Source: Nitrosomonadales bacterium (lineage in GTDB: Bacteria; Pseudomonadota; Gammaproteobacteria; Burkholderiales; Gallionellaceae). From it: a stretch of 64,000 bases of DNA. The notes under the pieces were generated by a model, which was given only the letters and a program-made list of their open reading frames with translations, was not told where the DNA came from and made no database searches. The stretch is taken from the NCBI GenBank assembly GCA_016177795.1, contig JACOUM010000010.1, forward strand, positions 62,001 to 126,000. The letters are read 5' to 3'. Made by a program: the position numbers and the translations under genes. This document shows, piece by piece, positions 28,500-37,429 of this stretch. Position 1 is the first letter of the stretch. Each line of letters opens with the position of its first letter.

Positions 28500-30698
28500 G
28501 TGAAATTCAAGCGTATGACAATTTGTATCGCGCTGGCGTTCGCGCCCGGTGCGTTTGCGGCTGAAGCGACCTTGCCCGATGTTGAAGTGACTGGCGTAAG
28601 AATCCAGCCTCTGCCCGCCTACAGCAACTCGGCGCTTGGTGGGATCGATATTGTCCATCCGCGCACGTCCACCAGCGATACCGCCAAACTGCTCGACGGG
28701 CAGCCGGGAGTCAGCCTTTACAGCGGCGGCGGTGTTTCCAGTCTGCCGGTGATTCACGGTATGGCGGATGACCGCGTGCGCGTCAAGGTGGACGGCATGG
28801 ACCTGATCTCCGGCTGCGCGAACCACATGAACCCGGCGCTTTCCTATATCGATCCTGCCAATGTCGGCAGCGTCAAGGTATTTGCCGGCATCACGCCGGT
28901 CAGCATCGGCGGCGACAGCATCGGCGGCACGGTTCAGGTCGATTCGCAAGCCCCTGAATTTGCCCGGCCCGGTCAGGCCACCCTGATGAATGGGCAGGCG
29001 TCCGGCTTTTTTCGCAGCAACGGCAATGTGCAGGGCGGCAGCCTCTCGGCGGCGATTGCCAGCGAAACGCTGCGCCTGAGCTATACCGGCTCAACCGTCC
29101 GCTCCGACAACTACAAGGCTGCGCATGACTTCAAGGCGGCAGGGTTGGCGGCAACCGGCAGGGCTTGGCTGGCCGGCGATGTGGTGGGATCTTCCAGATA
29201 TGAATCGGAGAATCATGCGCTTGGCTTTGCGCTGCGCCATGAAAACCATCTGGTCGAGCTGAAGCTGGGTTTGCAGAACATTCCCTATCAGGGCTTTCCG
29301 AACCAGCGCATGGACATGACCGGCAACGACAGCCAGCAGGTCAATCTGCGCTATACCGGACAATACCAGTGGGGCGCGCTGGAAGGACGCGTCTATGAGG
29401 AAAAGACGCAGCATGCGATGCAGTTCGGCGATGACAAGCAATTCCTGTACGGCACAGCTCCGGGCATGCCGATGAATACTGACGGCAAGAATACCGGCGC
29501 GCTGGTCAAGGCGGACATTCTGCTCTCGGAGCAGGACATTCTCCGGGTCGGCGGCGAATATCAGCAGTATCGCCTGAATGACTGGTGGCCGGCATCCGGC
29601 ACGGCAGGCGGCATGCAGCCCAACACGTTCTGGAACATCAATAACGGCCAGCGCGACCGCTTCGACTTGTTCGGCGAATGGGAAACGAACTGGAACCCGC
29701 AATGGCTCAGCCAGCTGGGGGTGCGCAGCGACACGGTCAAGATGAACACCGGCACGGTGCAGGGCTATAACACAGGCATGATGTATGCCGCCGATGTGGC
29801 TGCCTTCAATGCCAGCAACCGCAACCGTACCGACCACAATTGGGACCTGACCGCGCTGGCGCGCTATACGCCGGATGACGGCAAGGACTTCGAGTTCGGT
29901 TATGCCCAGAAAACCCGTTCGCCCAATCTTTACGAGCGTTATTCCTGGTCAACGGGCGGCATGGCAATGCGCATGATCAACTGGTTTGGCGATGGCAACG
30001 GTTATGTCGGCAACCTCAACCTGAAGCCGGAAGTCGCGCATACTCTCAGCGCAACGGCCGACTGGCATGACGCACAGGGGCAATGGGGGTTGAAAGCCAC
30101 GCCCTACTACACCCGCATCCAGGATTACATCGACGCCAGCGCGTGTGCCGTTACTACAGGCTCCTGTCTCGCGACCAACCCGACAACCGGTTTTCTGCAT
30201 CTCACGCTGGCCAATCAATCCGCGCGCATTTACGGCCTGGATGTTTCCGGACACATGCCGCTGGCAAAAACCGGCGATTACGGCAGCTTTACCGCGTCAG
30301 GCGTGTTGAACTACACCAATGGCAAGAACCGGACAACCGGGGACAACCTGTACAACATCATGCCGCTGAACGCGAAGCTGGCTGTCGAGCAACGGCTGGG
30401 TAACTGGACCAACACCATTGAAGGGCTGCTGGTTGACGCCAAACGCAACGTGTCGCAGGTACGCAACGAGATGAGAACCGGCGGCTACGGCTTGCTCAAT
30501 CTGCGCAGCAGCTATGAATGGAAACTGGTCCGGTTGGATGCCGGCATAGAGAATGTCTTCAACAAATTCTACAATCTTCCCTTGGGTGGTGCCTACACCG
30601 GCCAGGGCATGACTATGTCGGCAACCGGGGTTGCCTGGGGCACTCCCGTCCCCGGCATGGGACGTTCGATCTATGCCGGTGCAACCCTGAAGTTCTGA
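28500..30698 (+). CDS. TonB-dependent copper receptor (OprC/NosA-like)
   Basis: This 732-residue outer-membrane receptor starts with GTG at 28500, nine bases after AGGAG. It has a signal peptide (MKFKRMTICIALAFAPGAFA), a plug domain (about 40-150) and a 22-strand barrel ending in the aromatic sequence AGATLKF. The plug carries CANHMNP, which matches the Cys-x3-Met copper-binding motif of OprC. The Met-rich STGGMAMRMINWFGDGNGYV (near 485) is also typical of OprC/NosA. Copper uptake is therefore the best call; metal specificity is inferred. It has its own terminator and is a single-gene unit. Confidence 0.85.
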   Translation: MKFKRMTICIALAFAPGAFAAEATLPDVEVTGVRIQPLPAYSNSALGGIDIVHPRTSTSDTAKLLDGQPGVSLYSGGGVSSLPVIHGMADDRVRVKVDGMDLISGCANHMNPALSYIDPANVGSVKVFAGITPVSIGGDSIGGTVQVDSQAPEFARPGQATLMNGQASGFFRSNGNVQGGSLSAAIASETLRLSYTGSTVRSDNYKAAHDFKAAGLAATGRAWLAGDVVGSSRYESENHALGFALRHENHLVELKLGLQNIPYQGFPNQRMDMTGNDSQQVNLRYTGQYQWGALEGRVYEEKTQHAMQFGDDKQFLYGTAPGMPMNTDGKNTGALVKADILLSEQDILRVGGEYQQYRLNDWWPASGTAGGMQPNTFWNINNGQRDRFDLFGEWETNWNPQWLSQLGVRSDTVKMNTGTVQGYNTGMMYAADVAAFNASNRNRTDHNWDLTALARYTPDDGKDFEFGYAQKTRSPNLYERYSWSTGGMAMRMINWFGDGNGYVGNLNLKPEVAHTLSATADWHDAQGQWGLKATPYYTRIQDYIDASACAVTTGSCLATNPTTGFLHLTLANQSARIYGLDVSGHMPLAKTGDYGSFTASGVLNYTNGKNRTTGDNLYNIMPLNAKLAVEQRLGNWTNTIEGLLVDAKRNVSQVRNEMRTGGYGLLNLRSSYEWKLVRLDAGIENVFNKFYNLPLGGAYTGQGMTMSATGVAWGTPVPGMGRSIYAGATLKF

Positions 30699-30716
30699 GG
30701 TTGCAGTGGAAACAGC

Positions 30717-30746
30717 AAACCGCCGGATAAACCCGGCGGTTTTTTA
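30717..30746 (+). terminator. Intrinsic terminator of the copper receptor gene
   Basis: ACCGCCGG (30719-30726) pairs with CCGGCGGT (30733-30740) and is followed by TTTTTATT, 20 bp after the receptor stop codon. Confidence 0.85.
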
Positions 30747-30880
30747 TTGGCAGGAACAATTACGCCGCCTGCCCGCACGTCATGCCGCCGTAAATCGTGC
30801 CCTGCAAAGGTGCGTTTCTTCTTCCCGGGCATTCCGCAGGTGATAGAATCCGGCCGAAGCAACCGCAGATTCATTCCCGT

Positions 30881-32122
30881 ATGACCGCCCACCCCCTTCA
30901 GCCAGCTGTCCTCAAAACGCAATCCGTCGGTTTTCAGGCCTTGCCGCCGCTGTCACTGTATATCCATATCCCGTGGTGCGCGCGCAAGTGCCCATATTGC
31001 GATTTCAATTCGCATGAGGCGCGCCCACCCTCTCCCTTGCAGAGAGAGGGTGGGGGAGAGGGTAGACTCTCCGCATCCCTCGAGAAGCAGTATATCGCCG
31101 CGCTGATCCGCGATCTGGAACTGGCCCTGCCGCAGATCTGGGGGCGCAAGGTATATAGCGTGTTCTTCGGCGGCGGCACACCCAGCCTGCTGAGCGGTGC
31201 GAGCATCGCGGAGATTCTGCGCAATGTGCGCATGTTGCTGCCGCTCGACCTCGGTGCGGAAATCACGCTGGAGGCCAATCCCGGCACGGTGGAAGCGGGG
31301 CGTTTCGCCGCGTATCGTGACGCCGGTGTAAACCGTTTGTCGCTCGGCATCCAGAGTTTCAGCGATACGCATCTGCAGGCGCTGGGGCGCATTCACTCCG
31401 CCGCTGAAGCCAGGCGTGCCATCGACATGGCGCAGCAACATTTCGACAACATCAACCTCGACCTGATGTACGCGCTGCCAGAACAGACGCCGGAGCAGGC
31501 GTTGCTGGATGTGCAGACCGCGCTGTCATTCGCGCCGCAGCATTTGTCCTGCTATCACCTGACGCTGGAGCCGAACACGCTGTTCCAGCGCGCTCCGCCC
31601 GCATTGCCGGACGAGGATGCGTGCAGCGAGATGCAACAACGCATCGAGGCATTGCTGGCATCGGGCGGCTATCAACATTACGAGACATCCGCCTTCGCGC
31701 AACCCGGTTGGAGCGCCAGGCACAATCTCAATTACTGGTGGTTCGGCGACTATCTGGGCATCGGCGCGGGCGCGCACAGCAAGCTGAGTTTTCACGACCG
31801 GGTCATTCGCCAGGTGCGCCACCGGCAGCCGCAGGCCTACCTGAACGCGGCGGCACAGGATGCACCGGTGCAGGAAGAGCATGAACTGTCCGGCGCCGAT
31901 CTCGCCTTCGAGTTCATGATGAATGCGTTGCGTCTGAATGAAGGTTTCGATAGTGCGCTGTTTGAGGAACGCACCGGTTTTTCGTTGCTTGCTATCCGCC
32001 GCGAATTGGATGAGGCTGATCAACGCGGGTTGCTCACGAGGGATCATCGGCGCATCGCGCCGACGCGACTCGGGCAGCGCTTTCTGAATGACCTGCTGGA
32101 AATCTTTCTGGCAAAAAGCTGA
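30881..32122 (+). CDS. hemW: Heme chaperone HemW (radical SAM, formerly HemN-like)
   Basis: HemW is a radical-SAM-type protein that binds heme and delivers it to membrane proteins; it is not a true coproporphyrinogen oxidase. The ATG at 30881 gives 413 residues. The cluster motif CX3CX2C is CARKCPYC (Cys33, Cys37, Cys40). FFGGGTPSLLSG, ANPGTVE and LNYWWFGDYLGIGAGAHSK follow, as in the family. Between DFNSHEA and SLEKQYIAAL is an extra stretch, RPPSPLQREGGGEGR, encoded by a REP-like palindrome (31024-31066). The frame is maintained. It lies so near the cluster loop that any effect on activity is uncertain. Confidence 0.93.
   Translation: MTAHPLQPAVLKTQSVGFQALPPLSLYIHIPWCARKCPYCDFNSHEARPPSPLQREGGGEGRLSASLEKQYIAALIRDLELALPQIWGRKVYSVFFGGGTPSLLSGASIAEILRNVRMLLPLDLGAEITLEANPGTVEAGRFAAYRDAGVNRLSLGIQSFSDTHLQALGRIHSAAEARRAIDMAQQHFDNINLDLMYALPEQTPEQALLDVQTALSFAPQHLSCYHLTLEPNTLFQRAPPALPDEDACSEMQQRIEALLASGGYQHYETSAFAQPGWSARHNLNYWWFGDYLGIGAGAHSKLSFHDRVIRQVRHRQPQAYLNAAAQDAPVQEEHELSGADLAFEFMMNALRLNEGFDSALFEERTGFSLLAIRRELDEADQRGLLTRDHRRIAPTRLGQRFLNDLLEIFLAKS
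31024..31066 (+). repeat. REP-like palindrome in frame inside hemW
   Basis: CCCACCCTCTC (31024-31034) is exactly complementary to GAGAGGGTGGG (31044-31054), followed by GGAGAGGGT. It is the same CCCTCTCCC-type palindrome as at 45285-45400, but here it is translated as PPSPLQREGGGEG. Confidence 0.75.
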
Positions 32123-32125
32123 GAA

Positions 32126-32764
32126 TTATCGAGCCGCGCCGGCGCTGTGCCTGATGCCCGCGAGCGAAAATTCCGCGATATGGCGCGCTATCGCTTCGAT
32201 TTCCCTGTCGTCATAGCGCATCTCTGGATGCAGGCGTTGCAATACCGGATGGGAATGGCGGTAGAACAGGCATTGCCCGAAGATGCTGAGTACGCAGCGG
32301 CGCAGTTCGGCTTCACCGGTCTTTTTTTCGGCGATTTCGCGCACCAGTTCGCCCAGGAATTCATGCAGCGGCGCAATGGCTTCGCGCACGATCTGGTCCA
32401 GCGCAGGCGTGGGGTCGGCCAGCTCGCGCGCCATGATGCGGCATTGGGTCGAGGCGTTGTTTTCATCCAGCAGCATCAGCATGAAATCGCGGATGAACAG
32501 CCGCAGCCGCAACTCGGGACAGTCTCCCGCCCTCGCATTGGCTTGTTGCAGGGCCTTGAGCGGCGCGAAATTCAGCGCCTCGGCCAGCAGGCCGTCCTTG
32601 CTGCCGAAATGATAGTTTACCGCCGCGACGTTGGCCTCTGCGCGGCGGCAAATTTCCCGTATGGTCGCGCCCTGGAAGCCATGCTGGGCAAACACCCCGC
32701 GCGCCGCGTCCAGCAGTCTTGCGCGGGTCTGATCGCTGGCAGTGATGTCGGTTGCGCCGGTCAT
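32126..32764 (-). CDS. TetR-family regulator (CecR/YbiH-like) of the RND operon
   Basis: This is a 212-residue TetR-type repressor. The N-terminal helix-turn-helix reads GATIREICRRAEANVAAVNY with the TetR end HFGSKDGLL. The C-terminal ligand domain resembles the CecR (YbiH, DUF1956) group: MARELADPTPALDQIV and LFYRHSHPVL. It is the last gene of the efflux operon, its ATG overlapping the end of the OMF gene by 4 bp. It therefore probably represses the operon promoter, perhaps at the palindrome 38723-38738. Confidence 0.88.
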   Translation of the reverse strand: MTGATDITASDQTRARLLDAARGVFAQHGFQGATIREICRRAEANVAAVNYHFGSKDGLLAEALNFAPLKALQQANARAGDCPELRLRLFIRDFMLMLLDENNASTQCRIMARELADPTPALDQIVREAIAPLHEFLGELVREIAEKKTGEAELRRCVLSIFGQCLFYRHSHPVLQRLHPEMRYDDREIEAIARHIAEFSLAGIRHSAGAAR

Positions 32765-34299
32765 TTTTCCGTGTCCGCGCTTTGACCGGCGAGCGCCTTG
32801 TAAAGCTGCGCGGCGGCCGACAGCTGAATGCGCCGCACCTGCAACGTACCCTGTTGCGCGGCGAACGACTCGCGCTGCGCATCCAGTACTTCCAGATGGT
32901 TGGCAATGCCTGCTTGGTAGCGTGCCTCGACCAGCTTCAACCGCTGGCCTTGCGCGTCGGCGTTGGCCTGTTGCGCGGCAAGCTGTTCGGCAAGTTTTTC
33001 GCGTGCATTCAGCAAGTCCGCCACTTCACGGAATGCCTGCTGGATGGTTTTTTCATATTCGGCAACCGCGATGATCTTGCGCGCTTCGGCGACATCCACG
33101 TTGGTGGAAGTGCGTCCGGCGTCGAACAATGGCAGCGTGAGCGCGGGCTGGAAACTCCACGCGCCGCTGCCCGCATCGAACAGTCCGGCCAGGGTGCGGC
33201 TGGCCGTGCCGACGCTGCCGGTCAGCGTGATGCGCGGCAGGAAGGCGGCGCGCGCCGCGCCGATGTTGGCGTTCGCGGCGATCAGCCGCTGCTCGGCGGC
33301 CAGCACGTCGGGGCGCTGCAGCAACACCTCGGCGGGCAATCCGGCAATCAGATCGGGGGTGATGCCCTGCGCGGACAGGCTGCGCGCGGCGGGCAGGTTT
33401 TTCATCTGCGCCACTGGCTGCCCCACCAGCAGGTCGAGCAAATTCGCGGCGGCGGCCTGTTGCCGTTCGAGGTTGGCGCGCTCGGCCAGCGCGGCCTGAT
33501 ATGCGCCATCCGCCTGCAGGAAATCCAGATCGCTGGATACGCCCAGATCGCGGCGGCGCAAGGTCAACTCGCGGTATTCACCGCGTGTCCGGGCGGTTTC
33601 CGCGGTGAGTTGCGCGCGTTCGCGCAGCTCCAGCAATGACAGATAGGCGTTCGCCACATCGGCGACCAGCGACAGGCGAAAGGCGCGCTGCGCAGCCTCG
33701 GTCGCGAGGTAGCCGGCTTTGGCGGCCTCGCTCAGGCTGGCGACCCGCCCCCAGAAGTCCAGCTCGAACGACACCAGGCTGATGCCCACGTCGTAGCGCT
33801 GCGAGTTGATGGCATTGGGGCTGAACGCCGATGCGCCTGCCGGGGTCAGCGAGGCGTTGCGCCCGGCGGTCAGGTTGAGGTTGGGCATCCGGTCCGCGCG
33901 CTGGATGCCGTATTGCGCGCGCGCCTCGGCGATGCGCGCGGTGGCGATGCGCAGGTCGCGGTTGTTCTCCAGCGCGGCGGCGATCAGCGCCTGCAAACGC
34001 GGATCCGGGTAGTAATGCTGCCAGTCGGTGTCGGCAACTTGCCGTGCGCCACCCGGTTTGGCGGAGTCGGGCCAAGCGGTGGCAACCGGTGTGGCGGGGC
34101 GCTGATAGTCGGGTGTCATCGAACAGCCGGTCAGCGCAACGGCCAGCACTGCACATGAAAAAAACTTCTTCCGCAGATTACGCAGATTTGCGCAGATTTG
34201 AAAACCATCGTCACAGGTTAAACCCAGGTACAGTGATTGCTGATTCTGGTTCAATCTGCGTCCATCTGCGTAATCTGCGGATGTATCAAACGTTTTCAT
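32761..34299 (-). CDS. RND efflux outer-membrane lipoprotein (NodT/OprM type)
   Basis: This is the outer-membrane channel of the tripartite pump. Lipoprotein processing is expected at VALTGC, followed by SMTPDYQRP, and two OEP domains follow. The start at 34299 (MKTF) overlaps the end of the RND pump gene. Between MKTF and FSCAVLAVALTGC lies a 42-codon insertion (34287-34162) made of a GCAGATT-type repeat. Removing it would restore a perfect signal peptide, MKTFFSCAVLAVALTGC. As it stands the signal sequence is preceded by a 46-residue polar extension, so export may be impaired unless an internal start is used. The frame is open throughout. Confidence 0.88.
   Translation of the reverse strand: MKTFDTSADYADGRRLNQNQQSLYLGLTCDDGFQICANLRNLRKKFFSCAVLAVALTGCSMTPDYQRPATPVATAWPDSAKPGGARQVADTDWQHYYPDPRLQALIAAALENNRDLRIATARIAEARAQYGIQRADRMPNLNLTAGRNASLTPAGASAFSPNAINSQRYDVGISLVSFELDFWGRVASLSEAAKAGYLATEAAQRAFRLSLVADVANAYLSLLELRERAQLTAETARTRGEYRELTLRRRDLGVSSDLDFLQADGAYQAALAERANLERQQAAAANLLDLLVGQPVAQMKNLPAARSLSAQGITPDLIAGLPAEVLLQRPDVLAAEQRLIAANANIGAARAAFLPRITLTGSVGTASRTLAGLFDAGSGAWSFQPALTLPLFDAGRTSTNVDVAEARKIIAVAEYEKTIQQAFREVADLLNAREKLAEQLAAQQANADAQGQRLKLVEARYQAGIANHLEVLDAQRESFAAQQGTLQVRRIQLSAAAQLYKALAGQSADTEK
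34162..34287 (-). repeat. GCAGATT-type repeat inserted in a signal peptide
   Basis: CCGCAGATTACGCAGATTTG (34176-34195) and its inverted partner AATCTGCGTCCATCTGCG, continuing TAATCTGCGGAT (34253-34282), bracket a 126-bp, frame-preserving insertion after codon 4 of the OMF gene. Confidence 0.8.
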
Positions 34300-37200
34300 G
34301 GGAACCTTTCTCCTCATGTTCGGCATGCTTGCGTGCATGCCCCGGGAAGATGCGCCGCACCGCCATGAAGAACACCGGCACCAGGAAGATGGCGAACACG
34401 GTGGCGGCGGTCATGCCGCCGATGACGCCGGTGCCGATGGCGCGGCGGCTCTCGGCGCCCGCGCCGGTGGAAATGGCCAGCGGGAACACGCTGGCGATGA
34501 AGGTGATGGACGTCATCAGGATCGGGCGCAGGCGCAGGCGGCAGGCTTCCAGCACCGCGTCGAGGCGTTCGCGCCCCTCGTCCTCGAGATGACGCGCGAA
34601 TTCGACGATCAGGATGGCATTCTTCGCGGCCAGGCCGATGATGGCGATCAGCCCGACCTTGAAATACACGTCGTTGGGCAGCCCGCGCAGCTCCACCGCG
34701 GTCAGCGCGCCGAACACCCCGAGCGGCACGACCAGCATCACCGCCAACGGGATGGACCAGCTTTCGTACAGCGCGGCGAGCACCAGGAATACCACCAGCA
34801 GCGAGATGCCGAACAGCAGCGGCGCCTGCTGGCCGGAGGTTTTCTCCTCGGACGAGATGCCAGACCACTCGAAGCCGATGCCCGGCGGCAGCTTCTGCGC
34901 GATGGCTTCCATCGCGATGAGCGCCTCGCCGCTGGACACGCCCGGCGCGGTCGCTCCGGAAATCTTCATCGCCGCGAGGCCGTTGTAGCGGTCGAGCTTG
35001 GCCGCTCCCGCGACCCATCGGGTAGTGACGAATTCCGAGAGGCGCACCATGCGTCCGGCATTGTTGCGCACCGCAGTGCGTAGCAGGTCGGCCTCGCTGC
35101 GGCGCGTCGCTTCCTCGGCCTGCATCTGCACGCGCAGCACCCGCCCCTGGCGCACGAAGTCGTTGATGTAGGACACGCCGAGCAGCGATTGCAGGGTGTC
35201 GTTGAGGTCGGTGGCACTGATGCCCAGCGTCTCCGCCTTGTCGCGGTCGATGTCGAAGAAGAGCTGCGGCGCGGGCTCCTGGCCTTCGGGGCGCACGGCG
35301 GCGAGGCGCTTATCGCCCATGGCCATGCCCAGCACCTGGTTGCGCGCCTCGAGCAGCTTGTCGCGCCCGGCCCCGCCGCTGTCCTGCAAACGGAAGTCGA
35401 AGCCGCCGGCCGAGGCGAGTTCCGGTATCGGCGGCGGGTTGATGGCGAACAGCATGGCCTGCTTCATGCGGAAGAACTCCATGTTGGCGCGCCTGACCAG
35501 GGCCTGCGCCGAGTTCTCCTGGCCCAGCCTGACCCCCCAGTCCTTGAGCCGGACGAAGGCGATCGCCATGTTCTGCCCGCTGCCGAAGAAGGAGAAGCCC
35601 AGCACGCCGATCACCTTGTCCACCTGCGGCTGCTTCAGGAAGTACTGCTCGACCGATTCCAGCACGGTCTGCGTTCTTTCGCGCGTGGCGGCGGGCGGCA
35701 ACTGGATGGCGGTGACGATGTAGCCCTGGTCTTCTTCCGGCAGGAAGCTTCCCGGCAGCTTCACATAGGTCCACGCGGCGATCGCGACGATCACGGCATA
35801 GATCGCCAGCGAGCGCAGCAGCCTGCGCGCGGTGTAATTGACCCCGCCGACGTAGCTTTCCGTCACGCGCCCGAAGAAGCGGTTGAAGCGGCCGTGGAGG
35901 CCGCGCTCCGCGCTTTCCGGGTCGTGCCTGAGCAGGCTCGTGCACAGCGCCGGCATCAGCGACAGCGCGAGGAAGGCGGAGAACGCCACGGTCACCACCA
36001 GCGTGACGGCGAACTGGCGGTAGATCGCGCCGGTGGAGCCGCCGAAGAACGCCATCGGCACGAACACCGCCATTAGCACCAGCGTGATGGCGATGATGGC
36101 CCCGGTGATCTCCTTCATCGCCTGCCGCGTCGCCGCGCGCGGGTCGAGATGGTTGGCGCGCATGTTGCGCTCGACGTTCTCCACCACCACGATCGCGTCG
36201 TCCACCACGATGCCGATCGCCAGCACCATCGCGAACAACGTCAGCACGTTGATCGAGAAGCCGAAGGCATACAGCCCGAGCAGCCCGCCCATCAGCGACA
36301 CCGGCACGACGATGGCCGGGATCAGCGTGGTGCGCCAGTTGCCGAGGAAGATGAACATCACCAGCACCACCAGCGCCGCCGCTTCCAGTAGGGTCTTCAT
36401 TACCTCCTGGATGGACAGCTCGATGAAGCGCGTGGTGTCGTAGGGCACCGTCCACTCCACGCCCTGCGGGAAGTAGCGCGACAACTCCTGCATCCTGGCG
36501 CGCACGCCTTGCGCGGTTGCCAGCGCGTTCGCGCCCGGCGTGATGCGGATCGCCATGCCCGCGATCGGCTGGCCGTTGAGGCGCGCGGAGCGGCTGTAGT
36601 CCTGCGCGCCGAGTTCGACGTGCGCGATGTCCCTGAGCCGTACCGCGGAACCGTCCGGGTTGGCGCGCACCACGATGTCGCCGAATTCCTCCGGGGTGGC
36701 GAGGCGCCCGCGGCTGCCGATGACGGCGTTGATCTCCTGCCCGGGTGCGGCCGGCAACTGCCCCACTTCGCCGAGCGGCAGCAGCGCGTTCTGCGCGCGC
36801 ACTGCGCGGCCGACGTCGGCGGGCGAGAGCGCGTAGGCCTCCAGCCGGTCCGGCCTGAGCCAGATGCGCATCGAATATTCGGTGCCGAACAGCAGCACCT
36901 CGCCGACGCCGGGCACGCGCAGCAGCGGCTCCAGCACGCTGGCGGAAGCGTAGCTGCCGAGATCGACGGCGTCCTGGCGCCCGTCCGGCGAGACCAGCGC
37001 GACCACCATGATGAAGTTGCGCCCGGCGCGGGTCACCGTCACGCCCAGCCGCCGCACGTCGTCCGGCAGGCGCGCTTCCACGCGCTTGATGCGGTTCTGC
37101 GCCTCGACCGATGCGAACTGGATGTCGGTGCCGGGGCGGAAAGTCAGCGACACCTGGCCGGAGCTCACCTGCGAGCTGGATTCCATGTAGAGCAGGTTTT

Positions 37201-37420
37201 CGATGCCGTTCATCTCCTGCTCGATGAGCTGCACCGCGCTCTGCTCGACCACCTGCGCCGACGCGCCGGGATAGGTGACGGAAATGTTCAGCGTGGGCGG
37301 CGCCACCGACGGGTACTGCGATACCGGCAGCGCGCGCAGCGCGAGGATCCCGGCAAACGTGATGAGGATCGCGATGACCCAGGCGAAGATCGGGCGGTCG
37401 ATGAAGAATCTGGAGAACAT
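34286..37420 (-). CDS. RND multidrug efflux permease (HAE1 family, AcrB-like)
   Basis: This inner-membrane proton-driven pump has 1044 residues, typical for AcrB/MexB-type HAE1 transporters. It begins MFSRFFIDRPIFAWVIAILI, and contains the proton-relay TM4 sequence GIVVDDAIVVVENVERNM with the two essential Asp residues. FLGNWRTTLIPAIVVPVSL and the later VPLGVFGAL are family patterns. It lies 10 bp downstream of the membrane fusion gene and overlaps the OMF gene. Substrates cannot be read from the sequence; drugs, solvents or detergents are all possible. Confidence 0.95.
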   Translation of the reverse strand: MFSRFFIDRPIFAWVIAILITFAGILALRALPVSQYPSVAPPTLNISVTYPGASAQVVEQSAVQLIEQEMNGIENLLYMESSSQVSSGQVSLTFRPGTDIQFASVEAQNRIKRVEARLPDDVRRLGVTVTRAGRNFIMVVALVSPDGRQDAVDLGSYASASVLEPLLRVPGVGEVLLFGTEYSMRIWLRPDRLEAYALSPADVGRAVRAQNALLPLGEVGQLPAAPGQEINAVIGSRGRLATPEEFGDIVVRANPDGSAVRLRDIAHVELGAQDYSRSARLNGQPIAGMAIRITPGANALATAQGVRARMQELSRYFPQGVEWTVPYDTTRFIELSIQEVMKTLLEAAALVVLVMFIFLGNWRTTLIPAIVVPVSLMGGLLGLYAFGFSINVLTLFAMVLAIGIVVDDAIVVVENVERNMRANHLDPRAATRQAMKEITGAIIAITLVLMAVFVPMAFFGGSTGAIYRQFAVTLVVTVAFSAFLALSLMPALCTSLLRHDPESAERGLHGRFNRFFGRVTESYVGGVNYTARRLLRSLAIYAVIVAIAAWTYVKLPGSFLPEEDQGYIVTAIQLPPAATRERTQTVLESVEQYFLKQPQVDKVIGVLGFSFFGSGQNMAIAFVRLKDWGVRLGQENSAQALVRRANMEFFRMKQAMLFAINPPPIPELASAGGFDFRLQDSGGAGRDKLLEARNQVLGMAMGDKRLAAVRPEGQEPAPQLFFDIDRDKAETLGISATDLNDTLQSLLGVSYINDFVRQGRVLRVQMQAEEATRRSEADLLRTAVRNNAGRMVRLSEFVTTRWVAGAAKLDRYNGLAAMKISGATAPGVSSGEALIAMEAIAQKLPPGIGFEWSGISSEEKTSGQQAPLLFGISLLVVFLVLAALYESWSIPLAVMLVVPLGVFGALTAVELRGLPNDVYFKVGLIAIIGLAAKNAILIVEFARHLEDEGRERLDAVLEACRLRLRPILMTSITFIASVFPLAISTGAGAESRRAIGTGVIGGMTAATVFAIFLVPVFFMAVRRIFPGHARKHAEHEEKGSHENV

Positions 37421-37429
37421 GGGCGACCC

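Noticed and set aside
32126-32764. Plus-strand gene opposite the TetR regulator
   Set aside because: The plus-strand translation lacks motifs, while the minus strand gives a clear TetR helix-turn-helix.
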